Shown: positions 24,886 through 34,821, numbered from the stretch's first letter. The stretch: DNA of 64,000 nt from Nonomuraea maritima (GCF_900100395.1 NZ_FNFB01000007.1:248001-312000); one strand, 5' to 3'. Numbers and translations: made by a program. The notes: generated by a model from the letters alone, not told the origin.

Positions 24886-25386
24886 GTGTCACTCCTTCGC
24901 ATGGGATCCGACCTGCCGCCGGGCGAGCGGACGATCAACCCGTTCGCCATCGTCGACGGCGCGGCCGAGCTGATCACGTTCGTCGAGGAGGTCTTCGACG
25001 GCAAGGAACGCGCCGAGGCCCGGACGCCGATGCCCTCGGGATCACTGATCCACGCCGAGGTGCAGATCGGCGACTCGGTCCTGCTGCTGGCCGACAGACA
25101 GCCCGGCTGGCCGACCATGCCCGCGCTGCTGCAGGTCTACGTGAACGACGCCCAGGAGGTGCTCGACCGCGCCGTCGCGCGAAAGGCCGTCGTGATCACC
25201 GAGGTGACGCCGTTCTACGGGGGCGAGGACCTGGCCCGCCTGCGCGACCCATGGGGCAACATCTGGTGGCTGTACGCCCCCGCGAAGGCGGGCGCCACCG
25301 TACCCCACTGGGAGGGCGGCTCGAACTACGTGTTCTCGTCCCTGGACGAGACACTGCGCGCCATCGCCGTCCCCGGCGATCAGTAA
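24886..25386 (+). CDS. VOC-family (glyoxalase/PhnB-like) protein
   Basis: 166 aa. INPFAIVDGAAELITFVEEVFDG, SLIHAEVQIGDSVLLLADR and DPWGNIWWLYAP follow the PhnB-like vicinal-oxygen-chelate pattern; this group includes non-enzymatic and drug-binding members. GTG 24886 with GGAAGGGAA upstream. Convergent with the rifampin monooxygenase at 25418. Confidence 0.85.
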   Translation: MSLLRMGSDLPPGERTINPFAIVDGAAELITFVEEVFDGKERAEARTPMPSGSLIHAEVQIGDSVLLLADRQPGWPTMPALLQVYVNDAQEVLDRAVARKAVVITEVTPFYGGEDLARLRDPWGNIWWLYAPAKAGATVPHWEGGSNYVFSSLDETLRAIAVPGDQ

Positions 25387-25417
25387 CAGCGTTCCGCGGG
25401 GTGGGGGAGCCGAGTCC

Positions 25418-26956
<1,539 letters not shown>

Positions 26957-27041
26957 TCATGGGTCTCACCTCCTCGGGCGGCGTCACGGTCCCCGGCACG
27001 ATACAAGCGCGGGCCTCAGCCCGTCCAACTGATTTTCCGGA

Positions 27042-27842
27042 TCAGGGGATCCGTGACGCGGTGAGCGCCATCGTGGTGCAGGCCATGGTGAAGCCGCCCC
27101 CGATCGCGTCGATGGCGGACCCGACGGCCTCCAGCACCTGGGCGAGATCGTCCGGCGGCAGCTGGGTGAGCCCGCCGGTGGTGGACAGCAGGTCGAGCCA
27201 CTCGTCGCGGCTGTAGTGCCGCTCCCAGTCGTATCGGTGGTGCTCCGGCTCGCCGAACCGCGCCGTCTTCCGGACGCCGTCCTCGAACATGGCGAACATC
27301 GCCCGGTAGACCTCCCGGGCCGGCCTCGGCGGTCCGGCGCTGATCGGGGAGTCGGGCGCCACCTTCTTGAACGCGGCGGCGAACGCCTCCGCGACGGCGG
27401 TCGGCGGGTCGTAGGCGTGCGCGAACACCGCCAGCAGGCCGCCGGGACGCAGCACGCGCGCCGCCTTGGCCGCGCCCGCGACCGGGTCGACCCAGTGCCA
27501 CGACTGCCCGGCGACGACCGCGTCGAAGGTGCGGCCGGCGGCGTCCCAGTCCTCGAAGGTCGCCACCTCGACCTCGACTCCGGTGCGGCGGGCGAACTCG
27601 GCCATCCTGGCGTCCGGCTCGACCCCCAGCACCGTGCACCCCGCCGCCTGGAACTGGCGGGCCTCGATGCCGGTGCCGCAGCCGACGTCGACGATGTCAC
27701 GGCCCGGGCCGGCCGCGGTGACCTGCCGTACGAGGGCGTCGGGGTACGGGGGGCGGGTCCTGTCGTAGCGTTCGGCGTCGATCCCGAACGACTCCGCCAT
27801 CCGTCTGGCCTTGTGGGGTTGGTTCCGTTCTGGAGTGGGCAT
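27042..27842 (-). CDS. class I SAM-dependent methyltransferase
   Basis: 266 aa. FGIDAERYDRTRPPYPDALV is the typical start of this small-molecule methyltransferase group; motif I IVDVGCGTGIEARQFQAAGC, acidic GVEPD, then SWHWVDPVAGAAKAARVLRPGGLLAV. ATG 27842 lies inside a palindrome (27835-27850) that is part of the putative TetR operator, so translation may be leaderless or nearly so. Divergent from the TetR at 27917, which probably represses it. Confidence 0.87.
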   Translation of the reverse strand: MPTPERNQPHKARRMAESFGIDAERYDRTRPPYPDALVRQVTAAGPGRDIVDVGCGTGIEARQFQAAGCTVLGVEPDARMAEFARRTGVEVEVATFEDWDAAGRTFDAVVAGQSWHWVDPVAGAAKAARVLRPGGLLAVFAHAYDPPTAVAEAFAAAFKKVAPDSPISAGPPRPAREVYRAMFAMFEDGVRKTARFGEPEHHRYDWERHYSRDEWLDLLSTTGGLTQLPPDDLAQVLEAVGSAIDAIGGGFTMACTTMALTASRIP

Positions 27843-27870
27843 GCGCCCACAATAGTGGGCACGTGCCCAC
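27835..27870. promoter_or_regulatory. twin TetR operators, 20 bp apart
   Basis: GTGGGCATGCGCCCAC (27835-27850; 6-bp arms) and GTGGGCACGTGCCCAC (27855-27870; perfect 16-bp palindrome) share arms GTGGGC-N4-GCCCAC and are centred exactly 20 bp apart, two helical turns. The first overlaps the methyltransferase start codon. Confidence 0.75.
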
Positions 27871-27916
27871 TCGGCAATCCTGGGGTGGACACGTGTGCAA
27901 GAGGAAGGACTGGGCG

Positions 27917-28519
27917 ATGCCGACTGGGGTGGCCCTGCGGGATGTGCGACAGCAGTTGGTCGACGCCGCCGAACGCGTCCTGCTCCGGGACGGCGCGAAC
28001 GGGCTGACCAGCCGCGCGGTCACGACAGAGGCCGGCGTCGCCAAGGGCGTCCTGCACCGGCACTTCGAGGACTTCGACGCCTTCCTCGTCGACCTCGTGC
28101 AGGACCGCATCGCCCGGCTGAAAGGTCAGGCCGCCGCACTGCGCGCCTCCGCCGGGACCGGCGACGTCGCCGGCAACCTGACCGGCGCGCTGCTTGACCT
28201 GTTCGACCCGGTCGCCGTGGCGATCGTCGGCCTCGTCATCTTCCGCGACGAGCTGCGGGCCCGGCTGCGGCGGACCCGTCCGGCCCCCGGCGTCCCGGTC
28301 CTGACGGACGCCGCGGCGATGATCGCCGCCTACCTGGGCGAGGAGTGCGAGCTGGGGCGCATCGCGGTCGACGCCGACGTGGACGCCCTGGCACTCTCCC
28401 TGATCGGAGCAGGGCACCTGCTGTTCGCCGGCCGGGACGGAACCCCGCCGGAGCCGGGGGAGGTCGGCAAGGTGGTCAACGCCGTCATCGCCGACGTCGT
28501 CCAAAGACGACTGCTCTGA
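27917..28519 (+). CDS. TetR-family repressor
   Basis: 200 aa. QLVDAAERVLLRDGANGLTSRAVTTEAGVAKGVLHRHFEDFDAF, in that order, is the DNA-binding domain, with VAKGVLHRHF as recognition helix. The C-terminal ligand domain is helical (LTGALLDLFDPVAVAIVGLVIFRDEL). ATG 27917 is preceded by GAGGAAGGA; the longer frame begins in the operators. Most likely represses the divergent methyltransferase and itself through 27835-27870. Confidence 0.9.
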   Translation: MPTGVALRDVRQQLVDAAERVLLRDGANGLTSRAVTTEAGVAKGVLHRHFEDFDAFLVDLVQDRIARLKGQAAALRASAGTGDVAGNLTGALLDLFDPVAVAIVGLVIFRDELRARLRRTRPAPGVPVLTDAAAMIAAYLGEECELGRIAVDADVDALALSLIGAGHLLFAGRDGTPPEPGEVGKVVNAVIADVVQRRLL

Positions 28520-28555
28520 CGCGGGGCCTGTGCGGCCCTGCGTCCAGAGACCGGG

Positions 28556-29125
28556 TCAGCAGAGGGGCGTGGCCGCCCGCACGTCGTCGAGCGCCCGTCG
28601 CGCGATCTCACCGAAGTCGTCGCCGTCGCCCGTACGGCTCCAGCGCTCGTAAGCGATCGAGGAGGCGAGCGCGCCCAGCTCGGCGGCCACGCGCGCGGTC
28701 AGCTCGGGAACGCCGCGCCGTTCGAGCGCCTCGGCCATGGACGCGATGAGGGTGAGGTTCTTCAACGCTTCGCGTTCCTGCAGTTCGGGGTTGGCCGCGA
28801 TCACCGCCTGTCTGCGGACGGTGAACTCGCGGCGGGCGGAGGTGAAGACCTGTCTGCCGGCCGCGTCCAGCGCGTGCGCGACCGCCTCGAGCGGGCCCGC
28901 GGTCGGCGGCGCCGCGGCTATGGCCTCGGCGAGCAGGTCGTTCGTCGTCCCGCGGCCGAAGAGCACTTCTCTCTTGTCCTGGAAGTGTCGGAAGAACGTG
29001 GTCTTCCCGAGCCCTGCGCGCTGTGCGATGTCGATCACGGTCGTGTTCTCGTAGCCCCGCTCGGCGAACAGGTCAAGGGCGGCCTGAGCGAGCCGTTCCG
29101 GTGCGTTCGGTTCCCAGCGAGCCAT
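28556..29125 (-). CDS. TetR-family repressor
   Basis: 189 aa. RLAQAALDLFAERGYENTTVIDIAQRAGLGKTTFFRHFQDKREVLFG, in order, with GLGKTTFFRHF as recognition helix. C-terminal domain includes REFTVRRQAVIAANPELQERE, common in TetRs of the AcrR_C-like group. Divergent from the quinone oxidoreductase at 29256 across a perfect 29-bp palindrome (29166), which is almost certainly its operator. Tail to tail with the TetR at 27917. Confidence 0.9.
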   Translation of the reverse strand: MARWEPNAPERLAQAALDLFAERGYENTTVIDIAQRAGLGKTTFFRHFQDKREVLFGRGTTNDLLAEAIAAAPPTAGPLEAVAHALDAAGRQVFTSARREFTVRRQAVIAANPELQEREALKNLTLIASMAEALERRGVPELTARVAAELGALASSIAYERWSRTGDGDDFGEIARRALDDVRAATPLC

Positions 29126-29165
29126 GGGACAGCAGTGTACGGGACTTGGTTCCGTGCTCTGCTGT

Positions 29166-29194
29166 TAAAGTGATGGAACTAAGTTCCATCACTT
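29166..29194. promoter_or_regulatory. 29-bp perfect TetR operator
   Basis: AAAGTGATGGAACT (29166-29179), one central base, AGTTCCATCACTTT (29181-29194): 14-bp perfect arms. Midway between the TetR start (29125) and the oxidoreductase start (29256). Confidence 0.8.
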
Positions 29195-29255
29195 TCCGGG
29201 GCCCTTGTGGCGTGCCCGGAAGACCGCACGTAGCAGCGATGAAGGAATGATCACG

Positions 29256-30188
29256 ATGAAGCGGATCCAGTACCACCAGTACGGCGGGCCCGAAGTCATG
29301 CGGCTCGAAGAGTTCGAACCGGCGCCGCTCGGCCCCGAGGAGGTCCTTGTCCGGGTACGCGCGGCCGCGGTCAACCCGATGGACTTCGGGATCCGCTTCG
29401 GCCGGATGAGACACGTCACCGGCCGGCGTTTCCCGCGCGCGATGGGTCATGACTTCGCGGGCGTCGTCGAGGCGGTCGGTGATCGCGTCACCCGGCTGCG
29501 CGTCGGTGACGAAGTGCTCGGCGGGACGCCGATCAGGTCCGCGGGCGCGTTCGCCGACGTGGTCGTCGCCGAGGAGAGAGGGGTCGTCGGCAAACCAGGG
29601 AACCTGTCGTTCGAGGCGGCCGCCGCGATCCCGACGGTCGGGATCACCGCCTGGCAAGCCCTGATCACGAAGGGGAAGCTACGGCCGGGCCAGGCCGTGT
29701 TCGTGCACAGCTGCCTCGGCGGGGTCGGCCGCTCCGCCGTGCAGCTCGCCCTCGCACATCGAGCCACGGTCGCGGGCAGCTGCCGCGGCACCGCCAGGCA
29801 GGAAGCACTCACCCTCGGCGTCGATCCGGTCGTCGACTTCGACTTCCAGCCCGACGCGCTCGCCAGGCGGTTCGACCTCGTCCTCCTCGCCGCCGGCACG
29901 CTCCCGGTCAAAGCCGCGCGGACGATGCTCAAGCCCGGCGGCCGCATCATCGGCGTCCTGCCCACCCCGGCGAACCTGGCGCGAAGCGTCCTGCCCGGGC
30001 CGTTCCACGCGCTGGTCGCCCGGCCGGTCACCGAAGACCTCGAAGAGGTCGCCCGAGCCGCCGGCCAGGGGACACTGCGGCTGCCGATCGCCCGCACCGT
30101 CCCGCTCTCCCAAGCCGTCCCGGCGCTCACCGAACTCGAACGAAACGGCCCGGCCAAGCGCGGCAAGCTGATCATCACGCCGGAATGA
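29256..30188 (+). CDS. NADP-dependent quinone oxidoreductase-like dehydrogenase
   Basis: 310 aa. MKRIQYHQYGGPEVMRLEEF is the family start; GHDFAGVVEAVGDRV and HSCLGGVGRSAVQLALAH are the catalytic-domain and NADP loops. No zinc ligands. Third enzyme of this type in the window. ATG 29256 has GAAGGA 9 bases upstream. Controlled by the divergent TetR through the 29-bp palindrome; the inducer and substrate are probably an electrophile or quinone. Confidence 0.9.
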   Translation: MKRIQYHQYGGPEVMRLEEFEPAPLGPEEVLVRVRAAAVNPMDFGIRFGRMRHVTGRRFPRAMGHDFAGVVEAVGDRVTRLRVGDEVLGGTPIRSAGAFADVVVAEERGVVGKPGNLSFEAAAAIPTVGITAWQALITKGKLRPGQAVFVHSCLGGVGRSAVQLALAHRATVAGSCRGTARQEALTLGVDPVVDFDFQPDALARRFDLVLLAAGTLPVKAARTMLKPGGRIIGVLPTPANLARSVLPGPFHALVARPVTEDLEEVARAAGQGTLRLPIARTVPLSQAVPALTELERNGPAKRGKLIITPE

Positions 30189-30310
30189 CGACAGGCGGCG
30201 CGCGGCCCCATCGTGGCCTCGCCATGCGGGTGCCGTGACGGCGCGCGGTCACCGGGTGGGGGAGGCCGGGGGAGTGCACCAGCGATCCTCACGGCCTGTC
30301 GGCGGCGGCC

Positions 30311-30943
30311 CTACTCCGAGCAGAGTTGGGCGTGCAGGGTCTGGAAGGCCCATCGCTCCCAGCGGTCGCGCGGCCAGCCGCGCGCGTGCACGAGCAGCAG
30401 GTACAGCTCGGGGCTGAGCAGGCCGTACAGCAGGTCGGCGGCCTCCTCCGCCGACACCTCCGCCCGCGCGCCGGGCTTGCCGACCAGCGTCTTGGTCACC
30501 CTCTCCTGCACGACGTAGCGCGGATCGACGTCGTGCGGCCACAACGCGGCGACCTCGGGGTCGCTCGCCGACGCCCCGTCCAGCACCTTGCTGATGGGAG
30601 CGACCCGTTCCAGCACCCGGGTCGCGCCGGCGATGTAACCGCGCAGCACGCCCTCGGCGGTGTCGGCGGCCAGCGCGTCGACGTACCAGGGCCGGTCCAT
30701 GGTGGCCACCGGCTCGTCGTCGCCGGCGACCGTCACGTCGACCAGTTCCTTGAGCAGGGTCCGTTTGTTGCCGAAGACGAAGTAGATCGTCTGCACCGCG
30801 ACCCCGGCCCTGTCGGCGACGTCCTGCAGGTTCGTCGCCCCGTACCCGTCCTGCACGAACAGCTCCAGCGCCGCCGACAGGATGCGCCGGCGGGTCTCTT
30901 TCGCCTTCTCCGCCCGCTTGCTGGGCCGCTTGACATCGCTCAT
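30311..30943 (-). CDS. TetR-family repressor
   Basis: 210 aa. Basic N-terminus (KRPSKRAEKAKETRRR), then ILSAALELFVQDGYGATNLQDVADRAGVAVQTIYFVFGNKRTLL in order; recognition helix VAVQTIYFVF. The C-terminus ends GWPRDRWERWAFQTLHAQL. Two CTAGA-type inverted repeats start immediately upstream of the start codon, consistent with autoregulation, and the little dimeric-barrel gene at 31006 is divergent. ATG 30943 (GTG 30946 is the alternative); no ribosome site visible, perhaps leaderless. Confidence 0.9.
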   Translation of the reverse strand: MSDVKRPSKRAEKAKETRRRILSAALELFVQDGYGATNLQDVADRAGVAVQTIYFVFGNKRTLLKELVDVTVAGDDEPVATMDRPWYVDALAADTAEGVLRGYIAGATRVLERVAPISKVLDGASASDPEVAALWPHDVDPRYVVQERVTKTLVGKPGARAEVSAEEAADLLYGLLSPELYLLLVHARGWPRDRWERWAFQTLHAQLCSE

Positions 30944-30944
30944 C

Positions 30945-30990
30945 ACTAGAGCTTATCTCTAGTTAAGAGCTCACTAGAAGTCAACTCTAG
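30945..30990. promoter_or_regulatory. paired TetR operator-like repeats
   Basis: ACTAGAG-CTTAT-CTCTAGT (30945-30963, 7-bp perfect arms) and CTAGA-AGTCAAC-TCTAG (30974-30990, 5-bp arms) lie in the divergent promoter of the TetR at 30311 and the gene at 31006. Confidence 0.65.
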
Positions 30991-31005
30991 AAATGAGGGC
31001 CAGTG

Positions 31006-31296
31006 ATGTCGGTCATCACCGTCACCCGTTTCCAAGCCGATCCCTCCGATGCCGACGAGCTCCGCGCCCGGCACGCCGCTCTGGTGTCGGCGACCAGGGC
31101 GGCCTTTCCCGGGCTCACCGAGGCGCGCCTGGGCCGGATCGACGACTCCACCTGGGCCGGCGTCTGGCGCTGGGACTCGGCCGCCACCCTGCGGGCGGCC
31201 CGCCAGGCGGCATCCGCCGACGCCGCGGCTGCCGAAGCGTTCGCGCTGACGCGCGACATCACCGTCGACGACATCGACGTCCTGGACGAGCACTGA
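31006..31296 (+). CDS. antibiotic-biosynthesis-monooxygenase-like (dimeric barrel) small protein
   Basis: 96 aa. SVITVTRFQADPSDADELRARHAALVSATRAAFPGL and the later W-rich strand (WAGVWRWDSAATLRAARQAA) fit the ferredoxin-like ABM/dimeric alpha-beta-barrel fold, which covers small monooxygenases and stress proteins. No catalytic residue can be assigned. ATG 31006 follows GAGGG. Divergent from and probably repressed by the TetR at 30311. Confidence 0.65.
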   Translation: MSVITVTRFQADPSDADELRARHAALVSATRAAFPGLTEARLGRIDDSTWAGVWRWDSAATLRAARQAASADAAAAEAFALTRDITVDDIDVLDEH

Positions 31297-31334
31297 CGTC
31301 CTCTACGCCCTCCAGGAGGTCGTCATGATCTCAT

Positions 31335-31352
31335 GATTTACTTTGTAAAGGG
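31335..31352 (+). repeat. recurrent 18-bp motif, copy 3
   Basis: GATTTACTTTGTAAAGGG. This copy contains TTTAC-TTT-GTAAA, a perfect inverted repeat. It lies between the small barrel gene and the chimeric fragment patch. Confidence 0.6.
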
Positions 31353-31392
31353 CGCGTGTGGGTGCGGTGCCCACTTGCACCCGCACATACGA

Positions 31393-31407
31393 ACGGGCTT
31401 CGCCCGT
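31393..31407. terminator. small hairpin
   Basis: ACGGGC-TTC-GCCCGT, a perfect 6-bp stem with a 3-base loop between the convergent small barrel gene and the MarR fragment. Could end either transcript. Confidence 0.45.
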
Positions 31408-31431
31408 ACGCCCTCAACAACCAAAAGAGCC

Positions 31432-31672
31432 CTATGCGGCGCTGTCGCCCTGTGGGCGGCGGGAGCGCCGGGTGTCCACGTTGTTGGTCAGGGCCGTGAG
31501 GAGGCCGGGGAGTTCGGCCACGGTGTCGGCGGGTAGGCCGGCCACGGTTTCTTTCGCGAGGGCGCACCACAGGTGTTTGATCTGCTCGGCCAGTGCCTTG
31601 CCGCTGTCGGTGAGTTCCACGACGGTGGCGCGCCGGTCGGAGGGCGCGGGTTTGCGGAGGATGTGGCCGCCG
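31432..31672 (-). pseudogene. MarR-family regulator, C-terminal fragment
   Basis: The minus strand reads GGHILRKPAPSDRRATVVELT, the wing of a MarR winged helix, then DSGKALAEQIKHLW and a C-terminal dimerisation helix to the TAG at 31432. The recognition helix and N-terminus are missing; at about 31675 it is joined to a plus-strand WrbA fragment. Dead gene. Confidence 0.7.
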
Positions 31673-31680
31673 GCTTGCGG

Positions 31681-31965
31681 CGGATCGCCGTGGCGTCGGT
31701 CGAGGACCTGGCGTGGGCCGATGCGTTCGCGTTCGGTACGCCCACCAGGTTCGGCGGGCCGGCCGCGCAGCTCAAGCATTTCATCGACCAGGCCGACGGG
31801 CTCTGGCGGGAGGGGAAACTGGCGGACAAGCCGGTGACGGCTTTCACCTCGGCGCACAACCGGCACGGCGGTGGTGAGGCCACGATCCTGTCGCTGGCCA
31901 ACGTCTTCTTTCACTGGGGAGCGTTGATCGTACCGACTGGACTGCAGTGGAACGTTCCCGGCAGG
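31681..31965 (+). pseudogene. WrbA-type NAD(P)H:quinone oxidoreductase, internal fragment
   Basis: RIAVASVEDLAWADAFAFGTPTRFGG, QLKHFIDQADGLWREGKLADKP and FTSAHNRHGGGEATILSLANVFFHWG match the flavodoxin-like WrbA fold; TPTRFG contacts FMN. The N-terminal 60 or so residues and the C-terminus are missing. It runs without stop into a monooxygenase fragment, so the present frame is a chimera. Confidence 0.7.
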
Positions 31966-32546
31966 GCCGCCACCCTCTACGCGCACGATCCCGGCGAGCC
32001 GATGCAGGGTCTCCTGCTCTTCGCGCGGGACGAGCCGCCCTTCACGGACTTCCGCGCCCTGCATGCGCAGCGCGACCTGGTGGCCGCGACGTTCCCCGAC
32101 ACGCTGTGGGAGATCCCCCGGATGGTGGCCGCGATGCGCGCGGCCGACGACCTGTTGTGCGACGTCGTCGACCAGATCCACATGCCCGCCTGGTCGACCG
32201 GCCGTGTCGCGCTCGTCGGCGACGCCGCCCATGTCATGTCGTTCATGTCCGGCCAGGGTCTGGCGTGTCGCTGGTCGCCGCCTACGTCCTGGCCGGCGAA
32301 CTGGCCACCCACGATGACCACGTCGCCGCCTTCGCGGCGTACGAGAAGACCGTGCGGCCCTTCGCAGAGCAGAACCAGGCCCTGGCCACCGAGGGCGGCG
32401 GCGTGGTCGCGCCACGCACCCGGCAACACCTTGACGCATGCACCGCGATGTTGCGCACCCGGACGACGCTGCCCTCCGGCGCCGAGGGCCGCGTCGCCAA
32501 CAGGGCTCTGGCGCTGCCCGACTACGAGCACGCGTTCGTACGCTGA
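31966..32546 (+). pseudogene. FAD-dependent monooxygenase C-terminal half, frameshifted
   Basis: Continues from the WrbA piece at about 31966 as LYAHDPGEPMQGLLLFARDE, LWEIPRMVAAMRAADDL and GRVALVGDAAHVMSFMSGQG, the FAD-contacting GD motif of class A monooxygenases. At about 32262 the frame shifts by one and continues SLVAAYVLAGELATHDDHVAAF to a TGA at 32546. The N-terminal Rossmann part is absent. Non-functional. Confidence 0.7.
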
Positions 32547-32655
32547 GCCACAGCCCCGGCGACTCGCTGTTCCTCATCGGAACGAACCTCATGGTCCGGT
32601 TGTGGCGGCTCGGGTTTTCTCTAAGTTGCTGAGAACGGGAGGTTGGGGGTGTGTG

Positions 32656-32681
32656 CGTACCGGACTCATGTGTCCGGTACG
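32656..32681. promoter_or_regulatory. 26-bp TetR operator-like palindrome
   Basis: CGTACCGGAC (32656-32665), six bases, GTCCGGTACG (32672-32681): 10-bp perfect arms, 42 bases before the NTF2 gene. The TetR at 33117 lies in the same transcription unit. Confidence 0.7.
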
Positions 32682-32723
32682 GTGGCGGTCGACGAGGTCG
32701 GCAAGTGATGAAGGGGAGCCGCC

Positions 32724-33080
32724 ATGACGCAGGTACGGATCAGCGACGCCATCCGCGAGGTCGCGTTCGAGCCCACCCGTGAGCTGGACGAAGTGCTGGA
32801 CACCTACTACGCCCCCGATTACGTCCACTGCAGCGACGGCCGCACGCTTGATCGTGCCGGCTTCGCGGACATGGTGGCCGGCATCCGCAGCCGGGTGGTG
32901 GAGGGTTCGCTGACGGTACTCGACGAGGTGCACGACGGCTCCAGCTACGCCGAGCGGCATCGTTACACGATGAAGCTCACCGACGGGTCGGTCGTCGACC
33001 GGGAGATCTACTTCTTCGCGAGGCTGTCGGAGGACGGCCGCTTCCAGCGGGTCGACGAGACCGGCTTCGACGTCGTCTGA
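32724..33080 (+). CDS. SnoaL-like / NTF2-fold protein
   Basis: 118 aa. Single NTF2-like domain: LDEVLDTYYAPDYVHCSDGRTLDRAGFADMVAGIRSRV and the YTMKLTDGSVVDREIYFFARL strand pair. Family members are isomerases, cyclases or small-ligand binders. ATG 32724 is preceded by AAGGGGAG. The TetR follows by 36 bases on the same strand, and a 26-bp palindrome precedes this gene, so the two form an autoregulated operon. Confidence 0.85.
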   Translation: MTQVRISDAIREVAFEPTRELDEVLDTYYAPDYVHCSDGRTLDRAGFADMVAGIRSRVVEGSLTVLDEVHDGSSYAERHRYTMKLTDGSVVDREIYFFARLSEDGRFQRVDETGFDVV

Positions 33081-33116
33081 GAGCGAGATGCCCTTTCGTG
33101 GAGGTCCGTCGCGCCC

Positions 33117-33662
33117 ATGACGCCGAACTTGCCGCAGCGTGCCGACGCGCTGCGTAATCACCAGCGGATCGTCGCGGCGGCCCGTGCCCTGTTCGCCGAG
33201 CGCGGGCCGAACCTGACCGTCCCTCAGGTGGCCGAGGGGGCCGGGGTCGGGCGGGCGACGGTGTATCGCAGTTTCCCCACCAAGGAGGAGTTGCTGCTGG
33301 AGCTCGCCCGCGAGGGTTTCCGCGAGCTGGAGGACCTGACGCTGTCCGCCCTGGCCGCCGACGAGCCCTATGAGGCGCTCGCGGGGTACGTGCCGGAGCT
33401 GCTCGACCGTCTCGCCCGTGACCGGGGCCTCGCGGCGGTGTTCTTCGAGGGGCGGTTGCTGCCGGCCGGCAGGCTGGTCAAGCTGATCGGGCTGCTGGTG
33501 GAAGCGGCGAAGGCGTCGGGCCAGGTGCGTCCGGACGCCGGGGTGGTGGATGTCCGGGTGGTTCTGTGTGGCATCGTCCGCCAGCTCATTGTGCTGGACG
33601 AACGCGACCCCGCCGTCTGGCGCCGCTACGCCGACATGATTCTCGCCGCCCTCCGTCGGTGA
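33117..33662 (+). CDS. TetR-family repressor
   Basis: 181 aa. RIVAAARALFAERGPNLTVPQVAEGAGVGRATVYRSFPTKEELL in order; recognition helix GVGRATVYRSF. The C-terminal domain contains RDRGLAAVFFEGRLLP. GTGGAGG lies upstream of ATG 33117. Co-transcribed with the NTF2 protein it probably regulates through 32656-32681. Confidence 0.9.
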   Translation: MTPNLPQRADALRNHQRIVAAARALFAERGPNLTVPQVAEGAGVGRATVYRSFPTKEELLLELAREGFRELEDLTLSALAADEPYEALAGYVPELLDRLARDRGLAAVFFEGRLLPAGRLVKLIGLLVEAAKASGQVRPDAGVVDVRVVLCGIVRQLIVLDERDPAVWRRYADMILAALRR

Positions 33663-33714
33663 CCACAGCGGGTGGTCAAGGCCGGGCACCGGATCCGGTG
33701 GGCGCCTCAGGGGT

Positions 33715-34677
33715 TCATTTCGATTCGACGCTGCCCAGCGGGTTGGGCATGCTGGTGAGCGCGGCGGTCGCGTCGGCCCAGGCGGAGTCGCCGGGGTAGA
33801 GCGCGGTGCGGAGGTAGGCCCAGGTGAGCGCCCGCAGTGCGGCCACGCGCTCGGGGTTCTCGTCAGTGGTTTCCGCCGCGTCGTACATGGACACTCCGCC
33901 GAGCCCGTGCTCCGCCTCGAACAGCGTGAGCAGGCTCTTGGGGCAGGGGCTCAGGTGGTAGGCGTCTGCGCGCCAGTCCTTGCGGTCGGAGAAGGCGGCA
34001 TTCCAGTCGTTCTCGCCCACGATGACGAGGGCCGGCGTCGTCATCGTGGCGAAGCCGGTGGTTCCCAGGACGGGGTAGTGCTCGGTGGCGAAGGGGGCGA
34101 GGTCCTCGCCTCTGCCTGGGGCGGCCATCAGGACACCTGCCTTGACGCGAGCGTCGGCCGCATCAACTGGCGTTCCGTCGGCCGGATCGGTGACCCGCTG
34201 GCCGCACAGCATGCCGACCGTGTGCCCGCCCATGGAGTGCCCGACCGCGGCGATGCGGGTGTGGTCGAGACGTCCGGCGAGCCCTGGGACGGCGGCTTCG
34301 ATCCGGTCGAGGTGGTCGAGGATGTGGCGCATGTCCTCGGCTCGGGACCGCGAGTACAGCGGCGCCTCCGGGTCGTCCGATTCGCGTAGGCCCAGGGTCA
34401 TCGAGTCCAGGTGTGTGGGCTGGATGACGACGAAGCCGTGAGCTGCCCAGAAGTCGGCGACGGGTCCGTAGCCGTGCAGGGACGACACGAAGTTCGAAGG
34501 CCCGTGGCCGTGCGACAGGAGAATCACGGGCAGGTCGCTGCCTGTGGAGGGTGCGGAGACCTTGATCTGCAGATCCACGATGCGGCCCGGGACCGGCAGC
34601 ACCACGGGGCTGAACGTCGTGACGGGGGTGGGGTCGCTGACGGGAATGCCGGCGGCTTCGGTGAAGGGCGTGCTCAT
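33715..34677 (-). CDS. alpha/beta hydrolase (chlorophyllase/PAF-hydrolase-like)
   Basis: 320 aa. Early VILLSHGHGPSNFVSSLHGYGPVADFWAAHG supplies the oxyanion region; nucleophile elbow GHSMGGHTVGMLCG; acid near LVIVGENDWNAAF; catalytic His in FEAEHGLGG. No signal peptide. ATG 34677 has AGGAGA 9 bases upstream, against the longer arginine-rich frame. Upstream are two GGAACG/CGTTCC operators and the stub of a divergent TetR, so this enzyme has probably lost its repressor and may be constitutively expressed. Confidence 0.87.
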   Translation of the reverse strand: MSTPFTEAAGIPVSDPTPVTTFSPVVLPVPGRIVDLQIKVSAPSTGSDLPVILLSHGHGPSNFVSSLHGYGPVADFWAAHGFVVIQPTHLDSMTLGLRESDDPEAPLYSRSRAEDMRHILDHLDRIEAAVPGLAGRLDHTRIAAVGHSMGGHTVGMLCGQRVTDPADGTPVDAADARVKAGVLMAAPGRGEDLAPFATEHYPVLGTTGFATMTTPALVIVGENDWNAAFSDRKDWRADAYHLSPCPKSLLTLFEAEHGLGGVSMYDAAETTDENPERVAALRALTWAYLRTALYPGDSAWADATAALTSMPNPLGSVESK

Positions 34678-34821
34678 CAAGCGCTTCTCCTCTTGTAGGG
34701 GTTTGTTCGGCCTCTTGCGAGAACGCATCCGCGTCCTGGCGACTGCGGTCAAGCGTCACCGGGGGTCCAGGAGCACGGCGGGCGTTTCGGGCGCGCCCGC
34801 CGTGCTGGGGCGGAACGAAGC

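Noticed and set aside
31355..31410. tRNA-like fold near the third 18-bp motif
   Set aside because: Two small stems are present but no cloverleaf, anticodon arm or T-loop sequence.
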